In this document: positions 34,019 through 45,420 of the stretch, piece after piece | How the letters are laid out: each line of letters begins with the position of its first letter | How positions within the stretch are numbered: the stretch's first letter is position 1 | Source of the DNA: Antedon mediterranea | Taxonomy: Eukaryota; Echinodermata; Crinoidea; Comatulida; Antedonidae | Assembly: GCF_964355755.1 (NCBI RefSeq) | Contig: NC_092670.1 | Location: forward strand, 31,855,795-31,919,794 | Length of the DNA stretch: 64,000 nucleotides | Direction of reading: 5' to 3' | Notes under the pieces: generated by a model | What the model was told of the DNA's origin: nothing | The model's input: only the letters and a program-made list of their open reading frames with translations | Databases searched by the model: none | Translations under genes and position numbers: made by a program

Positions 34019-34855
34019 CATGACAGCTGGATGATGATCCAAATTACTTAACCGATCATGATGCTACGATAGATCAATACAATTACTGAATACTTTAATC
34101 ATATTTGATAATCATAATTTCATATTTTCTTTTTGTAACAATTCACTTTACCTGATGATGTGCTACGCCAAAAACATGTTTTAAGGCAGAGTTAAAATTT
34201 TGTTTTTGATTTTATCTACAGTATTCATATACTCTGCCTATGCAGCTCTTTGATTTTTAAAATGTTCAATAATTTAACTTACTTCCGAGCATTTTAGGGC
34301 AAACTTTTGTATTAGACTAAATAGAAATGTATATGTTCCAAACAATTTGACACCAAAAGTAACGCTATACGATAAATAGTTCTTGAGATACGGTAAAGAT
34401 ATATGAATAGGTCAATAAGAGGTCAATAACCTCACTTCCGGTCATTTTGGGATAAAATATTTCATTACACCAAATAAAAATATGCATGCTCTGAACAATT
34501 TGGGCCTAATCCCAATTTTCTATGATAAGCCATGACCGAGATATGATAAGACCAGGTCAAAGGTCAAACTGCCAGAAACTGCAGTAGCGACCATTTTTTG
34601 ACAAAATGTTCTGTTAGAGTAAATAGGAATGTATATATCGTGAACTATTTGACACGAAAATCAATACTCTACGACAAGCGGTTACAAAGTTATAAACTAA
34701 TTAAAATGGCAGCCATTTTGGACGCCATCTTGAATTTCTCGGAGAGCACAAGGAGGATTTTTCAGGACTTTTAGTATGATGTTCCTATCATAGTTCTGGA
34801 CCTTTCCTGAAAAAATTAGCTTGTTACCAGAAATGTCCGGGTCAAACCCTAATGC
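34019..34855. repeat. Diverged GGTCAAAGGTCAA-type repeat units
   Basis: Loose ~150-bp units with CAATTTG, GAGATATG and AGGTCAAAGGTCAAA. They resemble the subrepeats of the long inverted-repeat element at 42600-43400 and 46050-46900. Likely a relic of a related element. Confidence 0.4.
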
Positions 34856-34859
34856 TCTT

Positions 34860-35425
34860 GGACTATTATGGCCAGGAATCGATGTGGTTTTGTTTTCACG
34901 GTGCCCAATAAAGAATTACGCGGTCTACGCACAATTTAACGAAATCACGTTTGTAATCATATCTTTCTCAACCATGAATCACAATTAAATATAATGTGGT
35001 ACTCATAAATTTCAGGGCATAAATCATCATATGGCAATACAATTACGTGCGTAGCGCATGTAACGCATGAGTACGCGCGCTTAAAATTTTCAAAATTTAT
35101 TTTCGATGAAATAAGAGTACGTTTCAGGCAATTTTAAGCGTTTACAAAATTGCCATGAGCGCGTTAAATGTTATTGCGCACTCTTTTTGCCCGATTTCTG
35201 TTTTCTTGACTTATTTTCAACTCGAAATTACGTTATACGAGCACGTCAAAAGTGACAGGCTACGCACGTGTAAATTAAAAAAATATAAATGTGTTTAAAA
35301 ATTTCAACATTTTTAAACATGTTCAGCAATTCGGTCAGTTGATAGGTTGGTCGGTCGGTTGGTCGGTCGGTCGGTAAACACTAATGAGCACGCGACTGCA
35401 GCCATCTATAATTATGGCCTTGTTT
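34860..35425 (+). repeat. Dispersed GGTCGGT-ended repeat, copy 3
   Basis: Starts ATTATGGCCAGGAATCGATG and ends with (GGTCGGTT)n at 35335-35375 followed by AACACTAA...GAGCACGCGACTGCAGCC. Long, nearly exact match to 14290-14790. Confidence 0.8.
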
Positions 35426-36628
35426 GACACAGTTTTGCGGACGTCATGTCCACGCGATATGGTGATGATCACAATGTGAATAGCTAATTCTAGTTTATAG
35501 TCCAATAGAAATGAGAACAAAATATTCTTGTCTTAGCTTAGAATTAGATCTTTTATTATAATTATTAATATTAAAAAACTGTTATTTTTTATTCCAACCT
35601 CATTTCTAAACTGATGTGGTGATTTTATCCTAAATATTTTTCAAAAGATTCATTAAAGAAAGAAAGAAAGTAATTTCTTTTATTTATTTATTTATAAACT
35701 TATTTTACATAGATGACATTTTCATTAAAATTTATGTTCTTACAAATGGTCCATGATTAAAGAAATGCATGCATAATAGTCTGTGAATAGTCATAAGTTA
35801 CAAACATTTTTGTTGTTGTTTTAGATTATAGAAATACATACAAGTACAATTACATTTTAAATACAGATAGAGAATTAATAATAATAATAAACAGTTAATG
35901 TGTAGTGTGAAATGAAATGGTTATGAAAATAATAGTACAGAATCGGAACCATAACAAAATAAACTATTTCATACAAAAGGTCAGAGCAATAGTATCGGTG
36001 TGTTGTGTTATTTTCTATCCAATTAACTTTCAAATAATTTGTACTTCATTCGTCATAATGTTGTTTTACTTTTCAACTTTCTATTTAAACACACATTTTC
36101 ACTTCTATTATTACGACAGCATAATAGCGAATCGTCAGTGTCCTGTTGTAAACTTGTCGTTTATTGACAATTTAACCTACATAAAACTCAAGTTGTACTT
36201 GTCAGGTATGCATGTATACACGCGTTTTTATTTAAACTTGATGCTTAGTTGTATTTTAGTATAGTATATTTTGTGTCAAACAAAAAACAATAATATGGAA
36301 CAGTTAAGAGAAAACTACTTAACAAGAGATATACAGTAGTAATTCTTTTACAATGCAACAATTTTCATAACTTTATAAACTTATATAATTGTAGTATAAG
36401 TATGAAACGCTATATATACCAAAATATGTATGTTCTTACTAATATTCCGGTCCTGAACCTAGACTAATAAAGTTATTTTTTCAGCTATTGTAAATAATGT
36501 AATTGCTATATTCAATTATTTCTTATTATTTCAGCATAGTCTCCCAGTGGAAGATAATTATGTAAGTGCAGTTGAATCTTTTTAGACATTTTCAATATAT
36601 TCAAATATGGATAAAAATGACTTATCTC
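35426..36628. other. 3' flank of receptor E
   Basis: Homologous to 14930-15620 (D) and 10010-10240 (C). An (AAAG)n/(TTTA)n patch lies at 35655-35695. The plus-strand open frame in 35917-36264 has no recognisable domain and falls in conserved noncoding flank. No gene seen. Confidence 0.5.
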
Positions 36629-38359
36629 TTATTCTATTATTTCTAAGTATAAATTGTCACTGTCATTATTATCATCATTGATGATTTCATTGCTGTATAG
36701 ATGTGTTGTTGTTATAGGCTGTAAGTAGTCTTGCAGAGTATCCAATGATTCATTAATGACATTGAAGCTACCACCATAACATTCATTTGTGAAAACCTCA
36801 ATATGTTCCGTTTTGTTTTTACCAGCCCTGTTTACATTTTGGAAGGGAATTTCCATATCTTCGTGTGTATCTCTTACTACTTCTACCTGCTTACTGGTTG
36901 AAGGTTCATCATCGTTGCTAATGCTATAATATACCTCTTCAGCTTGTTTTTTGTCTATCGTATTTTTCCTTGTAGATGTGAACGTTTTATTTTGTGTCTT
37001 CTTAGCCTTCTTTAGCAAATTTGTTGAACTTTTCTCGTCATCGTCGATGTCATAATAAAGTTTTTCTTCTTCTGGGCGTTGCTCTAGTTTAATCGTTTTT
37101 ATAATGTGTGAAGGTTGTACAATCTCTGTTATGCTATCGGTTTCTTCAGTTGTTAGGCTTCTGGAGGTTTTAACAATACTACTTCTTTGAATATGCATTA
37201 TATTGTTTGGCTGTTTCTCATGTTTTCGTATGAAAAGCAATACAAGTACAACAATAATTAGTATTCCAGATGTAGTTGCTAGTATTATAATTACTAACTC
37301 TTTGTTGGCTATATCTTTACTGTTCTTCACTTGGTTGCTGAGTTGAGAAGTACTAGTTGTATGCAAAAATGATGTTTGTGAAGGTGTATAACCGGTTAAG
37401 GCGTTTGTACTTACAATCTCCGTTTGTTGTGATGTATCATCTTTAACTATGAAATCTGTCTCACCAAAGTTGTACTGATCATCTGTACTCACCAAACATT
37501 TGACATTGTAATTCCCAGCTGTTAAATTATTGAAACAGATTTTGTTTCCGCAATCACTATCAGTCACCTTGTCACTATTTAATCTCCAATTAAACACTTG
37601 TTTGCCATATCCATGTAAAGCTAGACATTTAAAGCAATTTTTATCAACATTGTTGATTGCCACCATTAATTGTGGATGAATCTTAAAAGTCAATGTGTAA
37701 CACCGATGGATTAGACTATCGGGGGTTAGGAATAAGGAAAGACAATAAAAGAATAAACCTTCTCCCCTTTGAAAACCCCTGAGTGTTTGATTAAAACTTA
37801 CAGTCTCAGTGTCCGTATTACATTTAAACGACTGTGTAATGCTGTTGTTCCCTTCAATCCATCCTATGGTCATTTCATAATTGCGGTAATGTTTGGTTGA
37901 GAATGATATAAGTTTGCATGCGATTGTTACTTCCTCTCCTTCTATGAGGTACTCCACTAAATCTTTACAGGAAATTCTCCAATCGAAATAGTTCTGTATG
38001 CCTGTAGTTTTTAGGCTGACGCTGTATGAAGGAATCACAAAGTATTGGTTATCATCGTCTTGACACGTGTATATCCCTTCTTCTGACTGTGTATTATAAG
38101 AAATAAATACTTCGCATTTGACTTTTGTAAACTTTGATCCCGAACGTTTTTGTAAAACTTTGTCGTTAACAGTAAAATTACCATAATATGAAACGCGAAA
38201 ATCATATTCTTTACTTGATGATATGATGCTCAAAGATTGTGACCAGTGTCGACTTGAAGTAAAATAAAAATCAAACTCAATAATTTTTTCTTCTGCACCA
38301 ATATCTTTGACAATCATGAAACTGACAACCATAAGACACGTATTTAGAAACGGCGTCAT
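36629..38359 (-). CDS. Receptor E: intact single-exon Ig-like receptor with tyrosine-motif tail
   Basis: 576 codons, uninterrupted. Signal peptide 1-22 (MTPFLNTCLMVVSF). D1 about 23-105 (C82, C99 in IYTC), D2 about 128-225 (EGEEVTIAC, GWIEGNN, FFYC), D3 about 227-308 (CFKC, FNW, CFNN, VKCLVS). A Ser/Thr-rich stalk spans about 309-353. Membrane span about 354-378, then RKHEK. The tail has KLYYDI (Y435), VYYSI (Y477), NECYGG, DYLQPI (Y545), LYSNEI and terminal LYLEIIE (Y571). It is the cleanest member and the best reference for the family. N-glycosylation sequons (e.g. NNSIT, NNLT) are present in the ectodomain. Ligand and pathway unknown; SH2-recruiting signalling is inferred. Confidence 0.88.
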   Translation of the reverse strand: MTPFLNTCLMVVSFMIVKDIGAEEKIIEFDFYFTSSRHWSQSLSIISSSKEYDFRVSYYGNFTVNDKVLQKRSGSKFTKVKCEVFISYNTQSEEGIYTCQDDDNQYFVIPSYSVSLKTTGIQNYFDWRISCKDLVEYLIEGEEVTIACKLISFSTKHYRNYEMTIGWIEGNNSITQSFKCNTDTETVSFNQTLRGFQRGEGLFFYCLSLFLTPDSLIHRCYTLTFKIHPQLMVAINNVDKNCFKCLALHGYGKQVFNWRLNSDKVTDSDCGNKICFNNLTAGNYNVKCLVSTDDQYNFGETDFIVKDDTSQQTEIVSTNALTGYTPSQTSFLHTTSTSQLSNQVKNSKDIANKELVIIILATTSGILIIVVLVLLFIRKHEKQPNNIMHIQRSSIVKTSRSLTTEETDSITEIVQPSHIIKTIKLEQRPEEEKLYYDIDDDEKSSTNLLKKAKKTQNKTFTSTRKNTIDKKQAEEVYYSISNDDEPSTSKQVEVVRDTHEDMEIPFQNVNRAGKNKTEHIEVFTNECYGGSFNVINESLDTLQDYLQPITTTHLYSNEIINDDNNDSDNLYLEIIE

Positions 38360-38520
38360 GATTGTAATGTTTTCAGTAAGCTGATTTTTAAATGTGCGCC
38401 TTGTTGTTAAGAATGATTAATTAAACTGAATGTTTCATTCCATAACAGGAAACTAAAACCAAAGTAAAACGCGTTCATATTTTAAACCTTTTTGTATTTT
38501 GTTCGTGGTGATTCTATTTA
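38360..38520 (-). promoter_or_regulatory. Conserved upstream block of receptor E
   Basis: Shares with A, B and D the order (plus strand) GTAAGCTGATTTTTAAA, TTGTTGTTAAGAATGATTAA, TGAATGTTTCATT and ACAGGAAACTAAAACC. Likely 5'UTR/proximal promoter; transcription start not determined. Confidence 0.4.
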
Positions 38521-38527
38521 TGAAATT

Positions 38528-39870
38528 GAAAGTTTGCATCAACATAAATGTCAACGTTGATTCAACGTAGAAATTATCAATGTTGAAACAACGTAAAAAT
38601 AAGTAAAACGTTGAAATAACATCAGAAAATTGTTGAAAATGAAAGTTTGCATCAACATAAATGTCAACGTTAAATTTAACGTTGAAATTATCAACATTGA
38701 AACTTGAAACTTATAGTGTGTGGGTACAAATTACAGGCTAATTTTCCTCTTGTGACTAACAGTCAGTTATGCTGCAAAACACAGAGTGGTACTAAGGTTC
38801 TTTTTTTAACCAATTTTCCTTCAAAAACGTTTACAGATGGTGCGTTTACTAAGTCATATGGCAATGCGTTCCAGTGATTTATTATTCTCAAGCTAAAAAA
38901 AGTGTTTTTTCAGTTCCAAACCCTTCTTCATTACAGGCTTATATAATTTTAGATTATGTCCACGGGTAATGCTATCCGTATGTAGGCCTAAGGTAAAACA
39001 TATTGAAGAACTTATATCGACTTTTCCTGTAAGTATTTTGTACGTTTCAATTAGGTCTCCTCTTAACCTTCTGACTACTAGTGGGTAGATATTTAATTCT
39101 TGAAGCCTCAATTCGTATGGTAGATCTTTGATACCACGTACAAGCTTGGTGGCTCTTCGTTGTACATTTTCCAACAATTGGATATCTTTCTTTTAGTATG
39201 AGCACACAATTTTCCAAATGAGGTCTAACATAGGATCTAAATAAAATGTGAAATGATTCGCAATCAATCAATTCAAAGGTTCTTCTAATAATGCGTAGGT
39301 GAGTCATTGCTTTCATGCTGCTTTTGTACATTGGGTGGAAACTTTACCGTCGTCTGAAATCCAAACTCCAAGATATTTTTCTTCCTTTTTTCAGACCATT
39401 TATGAAATTTTTGTAAGATCATCTTGCAATTTATTAAAGATAAGGCTATTTGTATATGATTGAAAGTATAGATTAGCGTAGTGTCATCTGCAAACAAGTG
39501 TATCAACATCATCCAGTAAATCATTGATATAGATCAGAAATAACAATGGGCCAATTACTGAGCCCTGCGGCACTCCACTCGTTACATCCAACCGCTTTGA
39601 CTGACCTTCTACAACTATAACTTGTTGTTTTATACCTGTCATTGATTCAATGTTGAAATTATTACCGTTGAAACTACGTAATAATTTAGTTGAATATGAA
39701 AGTTTGCATCAACGTAAATTTCAACGTTGAAATTATTAATGTTGTTTTAACATTAAAATTATAAACGATGAAATAACTTCATAATTTAGTTGAATATGAA
39801 AGTTTGCATCAACGTAACTTTCAACGTTGCTTCGACATATAAATTACCAACGTTGATTTAATAATGTAAA
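38528..39870. repeat. GAAAGTTTGCATCAAC minisatellite, split by a LINE fragment
   Basis: Units of about 100-115 bp begin GAAAGTTTGCATCAAC at 38528, 38641, 39698 and 39798 and are full of CAACGTTGA dyads. The middle (about 38740-39640) is the LINE fragment listed next, so the retroelement landed in an existing array. Confidence 0.75.
38840..39640 (-). mobile_element. CR1-like LINE ORF2 C-terminal relic
   Basis: The minus strand reads the GVPQG-type motif and FLIYIND near 39520-39590, then [53 protein letters not shown] and RRLRGDLIETYKIL. Several frame changes. It resembles the C-terminal half of the LINE at 18338-21690 but is much more degraded. Confidence 0.8.
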
Positions 39871-40754
39871 AATATTATACTTAATTCAATGTTATCCGCA
39901 AACGCAATGTATGATATTAAATTATTAATTAGATTAGCTTGTTTCTTGTGTAATTTTAATTGTACAAGTTTCTTTTTATTTTATATATCAAACACGAGAT
40001 CGGCGAGAACGTCCAAAAAACTATTAGAATTGTTTTGCGTAATGTTTTGTAAATTTATGAATACTTGTTTTTATAGTATTTATAGAATTGCATGGCCATT
40101 AAAAACCTGATCTAATGTTGCAAATATTTTAGAAGTAAGTTAGTTTGTGATTAATTATATCTGCTCATCATAATATCATGCAATAATAATGCCAAAAGTC
40201 TTTTTGTTTGTTTTGAAAATCACTTTCTAATCTGATAGAGACCTGCCATAATTATACAAAACCTCTACAACCCCTATTCAGGTGTTGTAACCTTTCTGTA
40301 AGGATGTTACTATAATCATTATAATGAAACTATATGAAGACAATGTTACAACAAAAGCAATTATACACAAATTACGCAGAAAAAATATCGTTTGATAATT
40401 AAGTTTACTACCATGGAGCTTTACATTTAGAAATCTAGGAGAGGACACATTGAGCTCGCCTTGCCAAAATAGGAACTCATAACAGTCCTTTGATCTTACG
40501 CCAGGCTGCGACTAATACCAACAGTACTACTAATATATACTGTACATATTCTCCACACCGGGCGATGTCTGTTAAGGAGGTTAATATTTGTTGTTAGATT
40601 GTCTTGCTTATACACAGTAAAGAAATAATGCAGTTTTGATTTTGTCAGCGTGTTGATTTTTCTCTCAAAATATTTATTTTATCTTATATTATTTTATATT
40701 AATTGAATTTATTATCTAAGTTATAGTACTTTAAACTGATCGTAAGATGCATGT
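39871..40754. other. Intergenic, contains a block duplicated at 41940 and 48930
   Basis: The block 39900-40140 (ATGATATTAAATTATTAATTAG ... ATATCAAACACGAGATC ... GAACGTCCAAAAAA) recurs in two pieces, at 41940-42050 and 48940-49130. No coding sequence is convincing; the 73-codon plus-strand frame lies inside this repeated block. Confidence 0.45.
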
Positions 40755-41470
40755 ACCATTACTTTACAGCTCACTGTGTTGGTCGGTTGGTTGGTTGGTC
40801 GGTAAACACTATACTTGTATATGACCTTATTTTGATATCAGTTTAATCTAGCTAAGTCAATTTTTCACAGTATATTATGGCCAGGAATCGATGTGGTTAT
40901 GTTTTCACGGTGCACAATAAAAAATAAAAATGTTTAAAACGGAACGGTGCCGTCTTCCGTTGCGCGAAACGGAACAGGTGTGAATGCCCCTTTACGCGGT
41001 CTACGCACGATTTAACGAAATCACGTTTGTATCATATCTTCACAAGCATGATTCACAATTAAATAAAATTTGGTACTCATAAATTTCAGGGCATAAATAA
41101 TCATATGGCAATACAATTACGTGCGTAGCGCATGTAATTTTGTTTCGATGAAATAACAGTACGTTTCAGGCAATTTTAAGCGTTTAAGAAATTGTCATGA
41201 GTGCCCTGATTTTTGCACGCACACTGCGCGTTAAATGTAACACGCACTCTTTTTGCCCGATTTCTGTTTTCTTGACTTACTTTTCAACTCGAAATTACGT
41301 TATACGAGCACGTAAAAAGTGACAGGCTACGCACGTGTAAATAAAAAAAAAAATAAATGTTTTTAAACATTTTCAACATTTTTAAACATGTTCAGCAATT
41401 TCAGTCGGTTGGTCGGTCGGTAAACACTAACTTGAACACGCGAATGCAGCCATCTATATGACCTTGTTCT
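40755..41470 (+). repeat. Dispersed GGTCGGT-ended repeat, copy 4
   Basis: Begins AGCTCACTGTGTTGGTCGGT and ends GGTCGGTAAACACTAACTTG...GCAGCCATCTATATG. It contains a ~60-bp insertion at 40930-40990 absent from the other copies. Full-length, so useful for defining both ends. Confidence 0.8.
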
Positions 41471-42099
41471 TAGCACAATTCAATTTAGGTTTGTTTTTTT
41501 TTTAAACTAATTTTGGACTGCAACATTATTTAACCACTATAATTATAAGCTTTCAATAGAACTAAATTCACTTCATTTTTCAGTTACGTTATGATATTCA
41601 ACTTTAAATGTACGTAGCCTACAAGCCAAGAGACAAAAGGTTATGTAAAACAAACTTTACTTCTGTTGTTATTACGAGAGCACTAATGTTTCTTTCTGCG
41701 AATCGACTTTGGACAGGATCAATGTCATTTTGTTTAAACTTGTTAGGGTGTCATTCGTTTCTTATATATATTTATATATAAGTCAATTATTTCAACTTGT
41801 TATTATAGTATTAGTTGTTAATACAAAATTCCTAAATTAAAGGTAAAGGAAGATAAAAAGAAAGATCCCATATAGTATAGGCCCTAGTATATTTTGAAGA
41901 TTAAATTTATTATATATTTTGAAGACTAACATTTTGTTGTCTGATATTAAATTATTAATTAAAATTAATTAGCTTGTTGTTTTTTTTTTTTTTTTTTTTT
42001 TTTCAATTTTGTACAAGTTACTTTTTATTTTATATCAAACACGAGATACTTTTATTTGTATTACTGTATTGCGTCGGGGAGTGTAATTGCGAGTAAATA
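41471..42099. other. 3' flank of receptor F relic
   Basis: The stretch 41480-41830 (GTAAAACAAACTTTACTTC..., GCGAATCGACTTTGGACAGGATC) matches 10170-10250 and 15120-15220, the flanks downstream of C and D. A T-run of about 29 bases lies at about 41975-42003. Confidence 0.5.
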
Positions 42100-43504
42100 C
42101 CGTAAATCTTCTAATTGTAACCCTGGGTTATTATTCTTTGATTGTTTTTTAGGGTGGGTTACTATTAGGAGAGGGGTTACTATTAGAGTAGTGGGTTACT
42201 ATTACTAATTTAGGCACCTGGAAATAGTAACCCACCCCCAACTTTTCCGGTTAGCAACTCATAGCAAAATAATAAAAGTACGAATAAACAAATTTGTTTG
42301 AACTCTAACTATACTTTAAACACCCCTTCCCCCCACTCTCGAGATCAATATGCATTATTATTCAAAATACGGCCGCATCATAAACGATCAATAGTTTTTG
42401 TGACTGTAATAGTAATAGTCTAGTAGGAAGGAGGGGTTACCGTGCACCCCCATGATGTATTTTTTTAATGTACATTTTTGTAATCCTGAATATATGTAAT
42501 TAACATTTTTTGATGTTCCCAAGACGAAATATTGTCCCATGGGGTTTTTTTGGGGCCATTTTGGTGGCCATCTTGGATTTATCAAAATCATAAATATAGA
42601 CGGTACTTGACAAAGACTGGTCATAGAGGTCTGATTTTGGTCTTAAATTGTTCAGAATATGCACATTTCTATGTACTATAATGAAAAGTTTTCATTCAAA
42701 ATGGCCGTAAATGCCACTTTTGACCTTTGACCTTGTTTTTACATAAGGGTCATATCTTGGTAACCCCTGGTCATAAAGATTTTATTTTTATCTTAAATTG
42801 TTCAGAATATCCATATTTATATTAGCTTTAATGGAACATATTTTTGAAATTTGACGAGAAATATCATGTTTGACCTTTGACATTATTGCATAACGATTTT
42901 CGCAATAATTTAGACTATTCTTGTATTTGATCTATATCTTGACAACGAGTGATCGTAGAGGTTTGATTTTGGTCTTATATTGTTCAGAATATGCACTTTC
43001 CTATGTACTATAATAAAGCATTTTCATACAAAATGACCGGAAATACAACTTTTGACCTTTGACCTTGTTTTTACATAAGGGTCATATCTCGGTAACCAAT
43101 GGTCATAACGATTTTATTTTTGTTTTAAATTGTTCGGAGTATCCATATTTATATTAGCTTTAATGGAACATATTTTTGGAATTTAGCGGGAAATATCACT
43201 TTTGACTTTTGACATTATTTCAACCCGAGGGTCATATCTCGGTTACCCCTGGTCATAAAGACTTTATTTTTGTCATAAATTGTTCAGAATATCCATATTT
43301 ATATAAGATTTAATGAAATACAAATTTTGACCTTATTTTCACCTGAGGGTCATATCTCGGTAACAAATTTTGTCTTAGATTGTTCAAAACATACATATTT
43401 CTATCCACTCTAATGAATATTTATTTAAAACAATGATTTATAGATGAGGGCGTATCAATTTGATCTCTGGTGGGCGTGCGTACAACTGAGGACTAGTTGT
43501 GTTC

Positions 43505-43560
43505 CAACCGTACCACGCCGACGTTTCGATCAATATGCTTTGATCGTCCTCAGGAGTGAG
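43505..43560 (-). ncRNA. Hammerhead-like hairpin of a Penelope-like element (tentative)
   Basis: On the minus strand CTGAGGAC is followed by GATCAA-loop-TTGATC and then GAAACGTCGG. The CUGANGA...stem...GAAA order is that of a hammerhead core, reported from Penelope-like retroelements, and a Penelope-like RT fragment lies on the same strand nearby. One extra C between GGA and the stem departs from the minimal motif, so activity is doubtful. Confidence 0.3.
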
Positions 43561-43686
43561 GACCTCAATTTTCACAGAATTCTTATATAGTAAGAATTTG
43601 TCTGTTTTCAAAATAAAACTATGTATATGTAGGTCTACATAAACTACTCATTCAAAACCCATTTATCAAGTTACTACAATAGATGT

Positions 43687-43842
43687 TCAGTCATCGTCCA
43701 CCTCAAATTCAATTTCTTGTTCCTCATCTTCATACTCTTTCAACTCCATGGCCGTTTTCTCAACTAGATCAATAAGATGGGCTGAAAGAATAGGACCGCA
43801 TGACCAGACTATCCTGTCACCATGCCCTTGTAGTTCATTCAT
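43687..43842 (-). pseudogene. Acidic C-terminal peptide of unknown gene
   Basis: A 51-codon open frame, from ATG at 43842 to TGA at 43687, reading HGDRIVWSCGPILSAH, then an acidic end (EDEEQEIEFEVDDD). Composition is protein-like and less AT-biased than the flanks. It may be the last exon of a gene once carried by the inverted-repeat element. Function not recognised. Confidence 0.3.
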
Positions 43843-43934
43843 ACTAGTGTGATCTTGTTTTAATGATTAAATGACAGTTTGGCACGCCATACATCAGGAC
43901 ATTTCCAAATAAGAGGAAGTGCCTTCATCTAACC

Positions 43935-44475
43935 CTCTAAGGTCAAATGTATAGAGGACATATTCCTGGTCAACTTCATGATATACAAATTTATGTTTCT
44001 GTCAAGCCCCGTCAGACTGAGATTCTGACCGCCGTAAAACGTTTAGAAGCATGCACTGCTGAGATTAGGACATGGATGGCCTTAAACTTCCTCAAGCTTA
44101 ATGAAAAGACCGAGGCGATCGTATTTGGAGTGGAGTTGCGTGTTCAATTTAAGATACTGCTGGTGCTCCGATGCATAACTAGTTGCGCCCTCAAATACCT
44201 CTCAGAATGATCGACAATCAATAAGAGAAAGCGGGAACTAAGATCTAGTCATCAGGTGCTACTGGACATTCAGAGGCGCAAACATAGTTGGGGAGATCGG
44301 ACTTTCAGTATTGCTGGACCTACAGTAGGTTCTGGAACAACCTATCTTTGAACATTAAACAAACATCATTATTGAGCACCTTTAAGGCACTACTCAAAAC
44401 TCACATTTTCTGATATTTTTGGTAGCACCATGAGCAATGACTGTTGGAATGGCGCTATATAAATCGAGGGAGGGC
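43935..44475 (+). mobile_element. L2-like LINE 3' fragment
   Basis: The plus strand reads IYVSVKPRQTEILTAVKRLEA, AEIRTWMALNFLKLNEKTEA and VFG. In another frame, WGDRTFSIAGPTV, NNLSLNI and LSTFKALLKTHIF follow. It ends in GGCGCTATATAAAT, the L2-type 3' terminus. Lost pieces and frameshifts throughout. Confidence 0.7.
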
Positions 44476-44559
44476 CTACAAATGGGGATAGCATAGCTGA
44501 GTGAGGTACCACTCAAAATTAATGCCAAATGAACAAGTTGTGTTCATACAATACTAAAT

Positions 44560-45005
44560 GGGTAACGACAGACTAATTGTCTGCTGCACCGCAAGTGCCA
44601 GACACCCTAAAGTTCGACTAGAGACCCCCTTCCCACAACTGGCCTAGATTAGATATTGTAGATACCACCAGCAGCCAATGTTATAATTTAGCACATTGTA
44701 AGAAATACCAAATGACCTATTACAGACTATCTGTACACTGCCTTGGCCCTGGCAGACCCCTCTAAAGTTCGACTAACGACCCCCTTCTTCCAATTAGCCT
44801 AGCTTAGATATTGTAGATATCACCAGCAACCAATGTTATATGATTTAGCACATTGTAAGGAATACCAAATGACCTATTACAAACTATCTGTACCCCGCCT
44901 TGGCCCTGGCAGACCCTCTAAAGTTCGACTAGAGACCCCCCTTAGTATACCATACGTAACCTTAGATATTGTAGACCACCAGCAATCATCAATGCCAACA
45001 TTAAA
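44560..45005. repeat. About 155-bp tandem repeat, three copies
   Basis: TAAAGTTCGACTA occurs at 44608, 44763 and 44919 (spacings 155 and 156). Between them lie AGATATTGTAGAT..CACCAGCA and AATACCAAATGACCTATTACA blocks. Noncoding. Confidence 0.85.
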
Positions 45006-45037
45006 AGTCTTTCGGAGCTTATGGCCTTGTGAAACAC

Positions 45038-45420
45038 TCATCCACTAAATGTAAAAATTTGGGTCCGATATTGGTCTTTATGTTCTTGCTGTACAGAGGA
45101 TTGAACCAAATGATGTTTCTGTTCTGTTTCGGGTTTTCTTTTTGGTTGCTTGTTCAGGTGTAGCTCATGTTCATATCCATTATTTCTAAGTGCTTGTTGG
45201 TACTGAGGTATTGCTGCATTAAACGAATTTTCATCGGATGAGATGTTTGAGAGTCGTTTATTTATTGCTAGTGGTATATTGCGTAATTGATGGCCGATGA
45301 TTACTTTCACGGTGTACATATAATGGCGTATTGTTTGGTTTGGTGTATATGGGTGGAAGGTACCTGTCCTCAGATCGAGTGTCAAGTCAAGTCAAGAATA
45401 CCATCCACGTGTAAAATACA
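45038..45420 (-). pseudogene. Penelope-like retroelement RT fragment
   Basis: The frame reads TLDLRTGTFHPY, IRHYMYTVKVIIGH, NIPLAINKRLSNIS and FNAAIPQYQQALRNNGYEHE. From memory this order (LDL..G.F.PY, then the P..I..RLS.IS block, then YQ.AL...GY) is that of Penelope-like elements downstream of the RT core. No GIY-YIG domain is visible. Fragment only. Confidence 0.6.

Noticed and set aside
35917-36264. 115-codon plus-strand frame
   Set aside because: Lies in the conserved receptor 3' flank, no domain, and the paralogous flanks do not keep it open.
42388-42624. Frame reading MTSLCQVPSIFMILINPRWPPKWPQ and its twin at 47960-48178
   Set aside because: Both are the same inverted-repeat arm sequence; no similarity to known proteins, and it occurs in low-complexity arm repeats.
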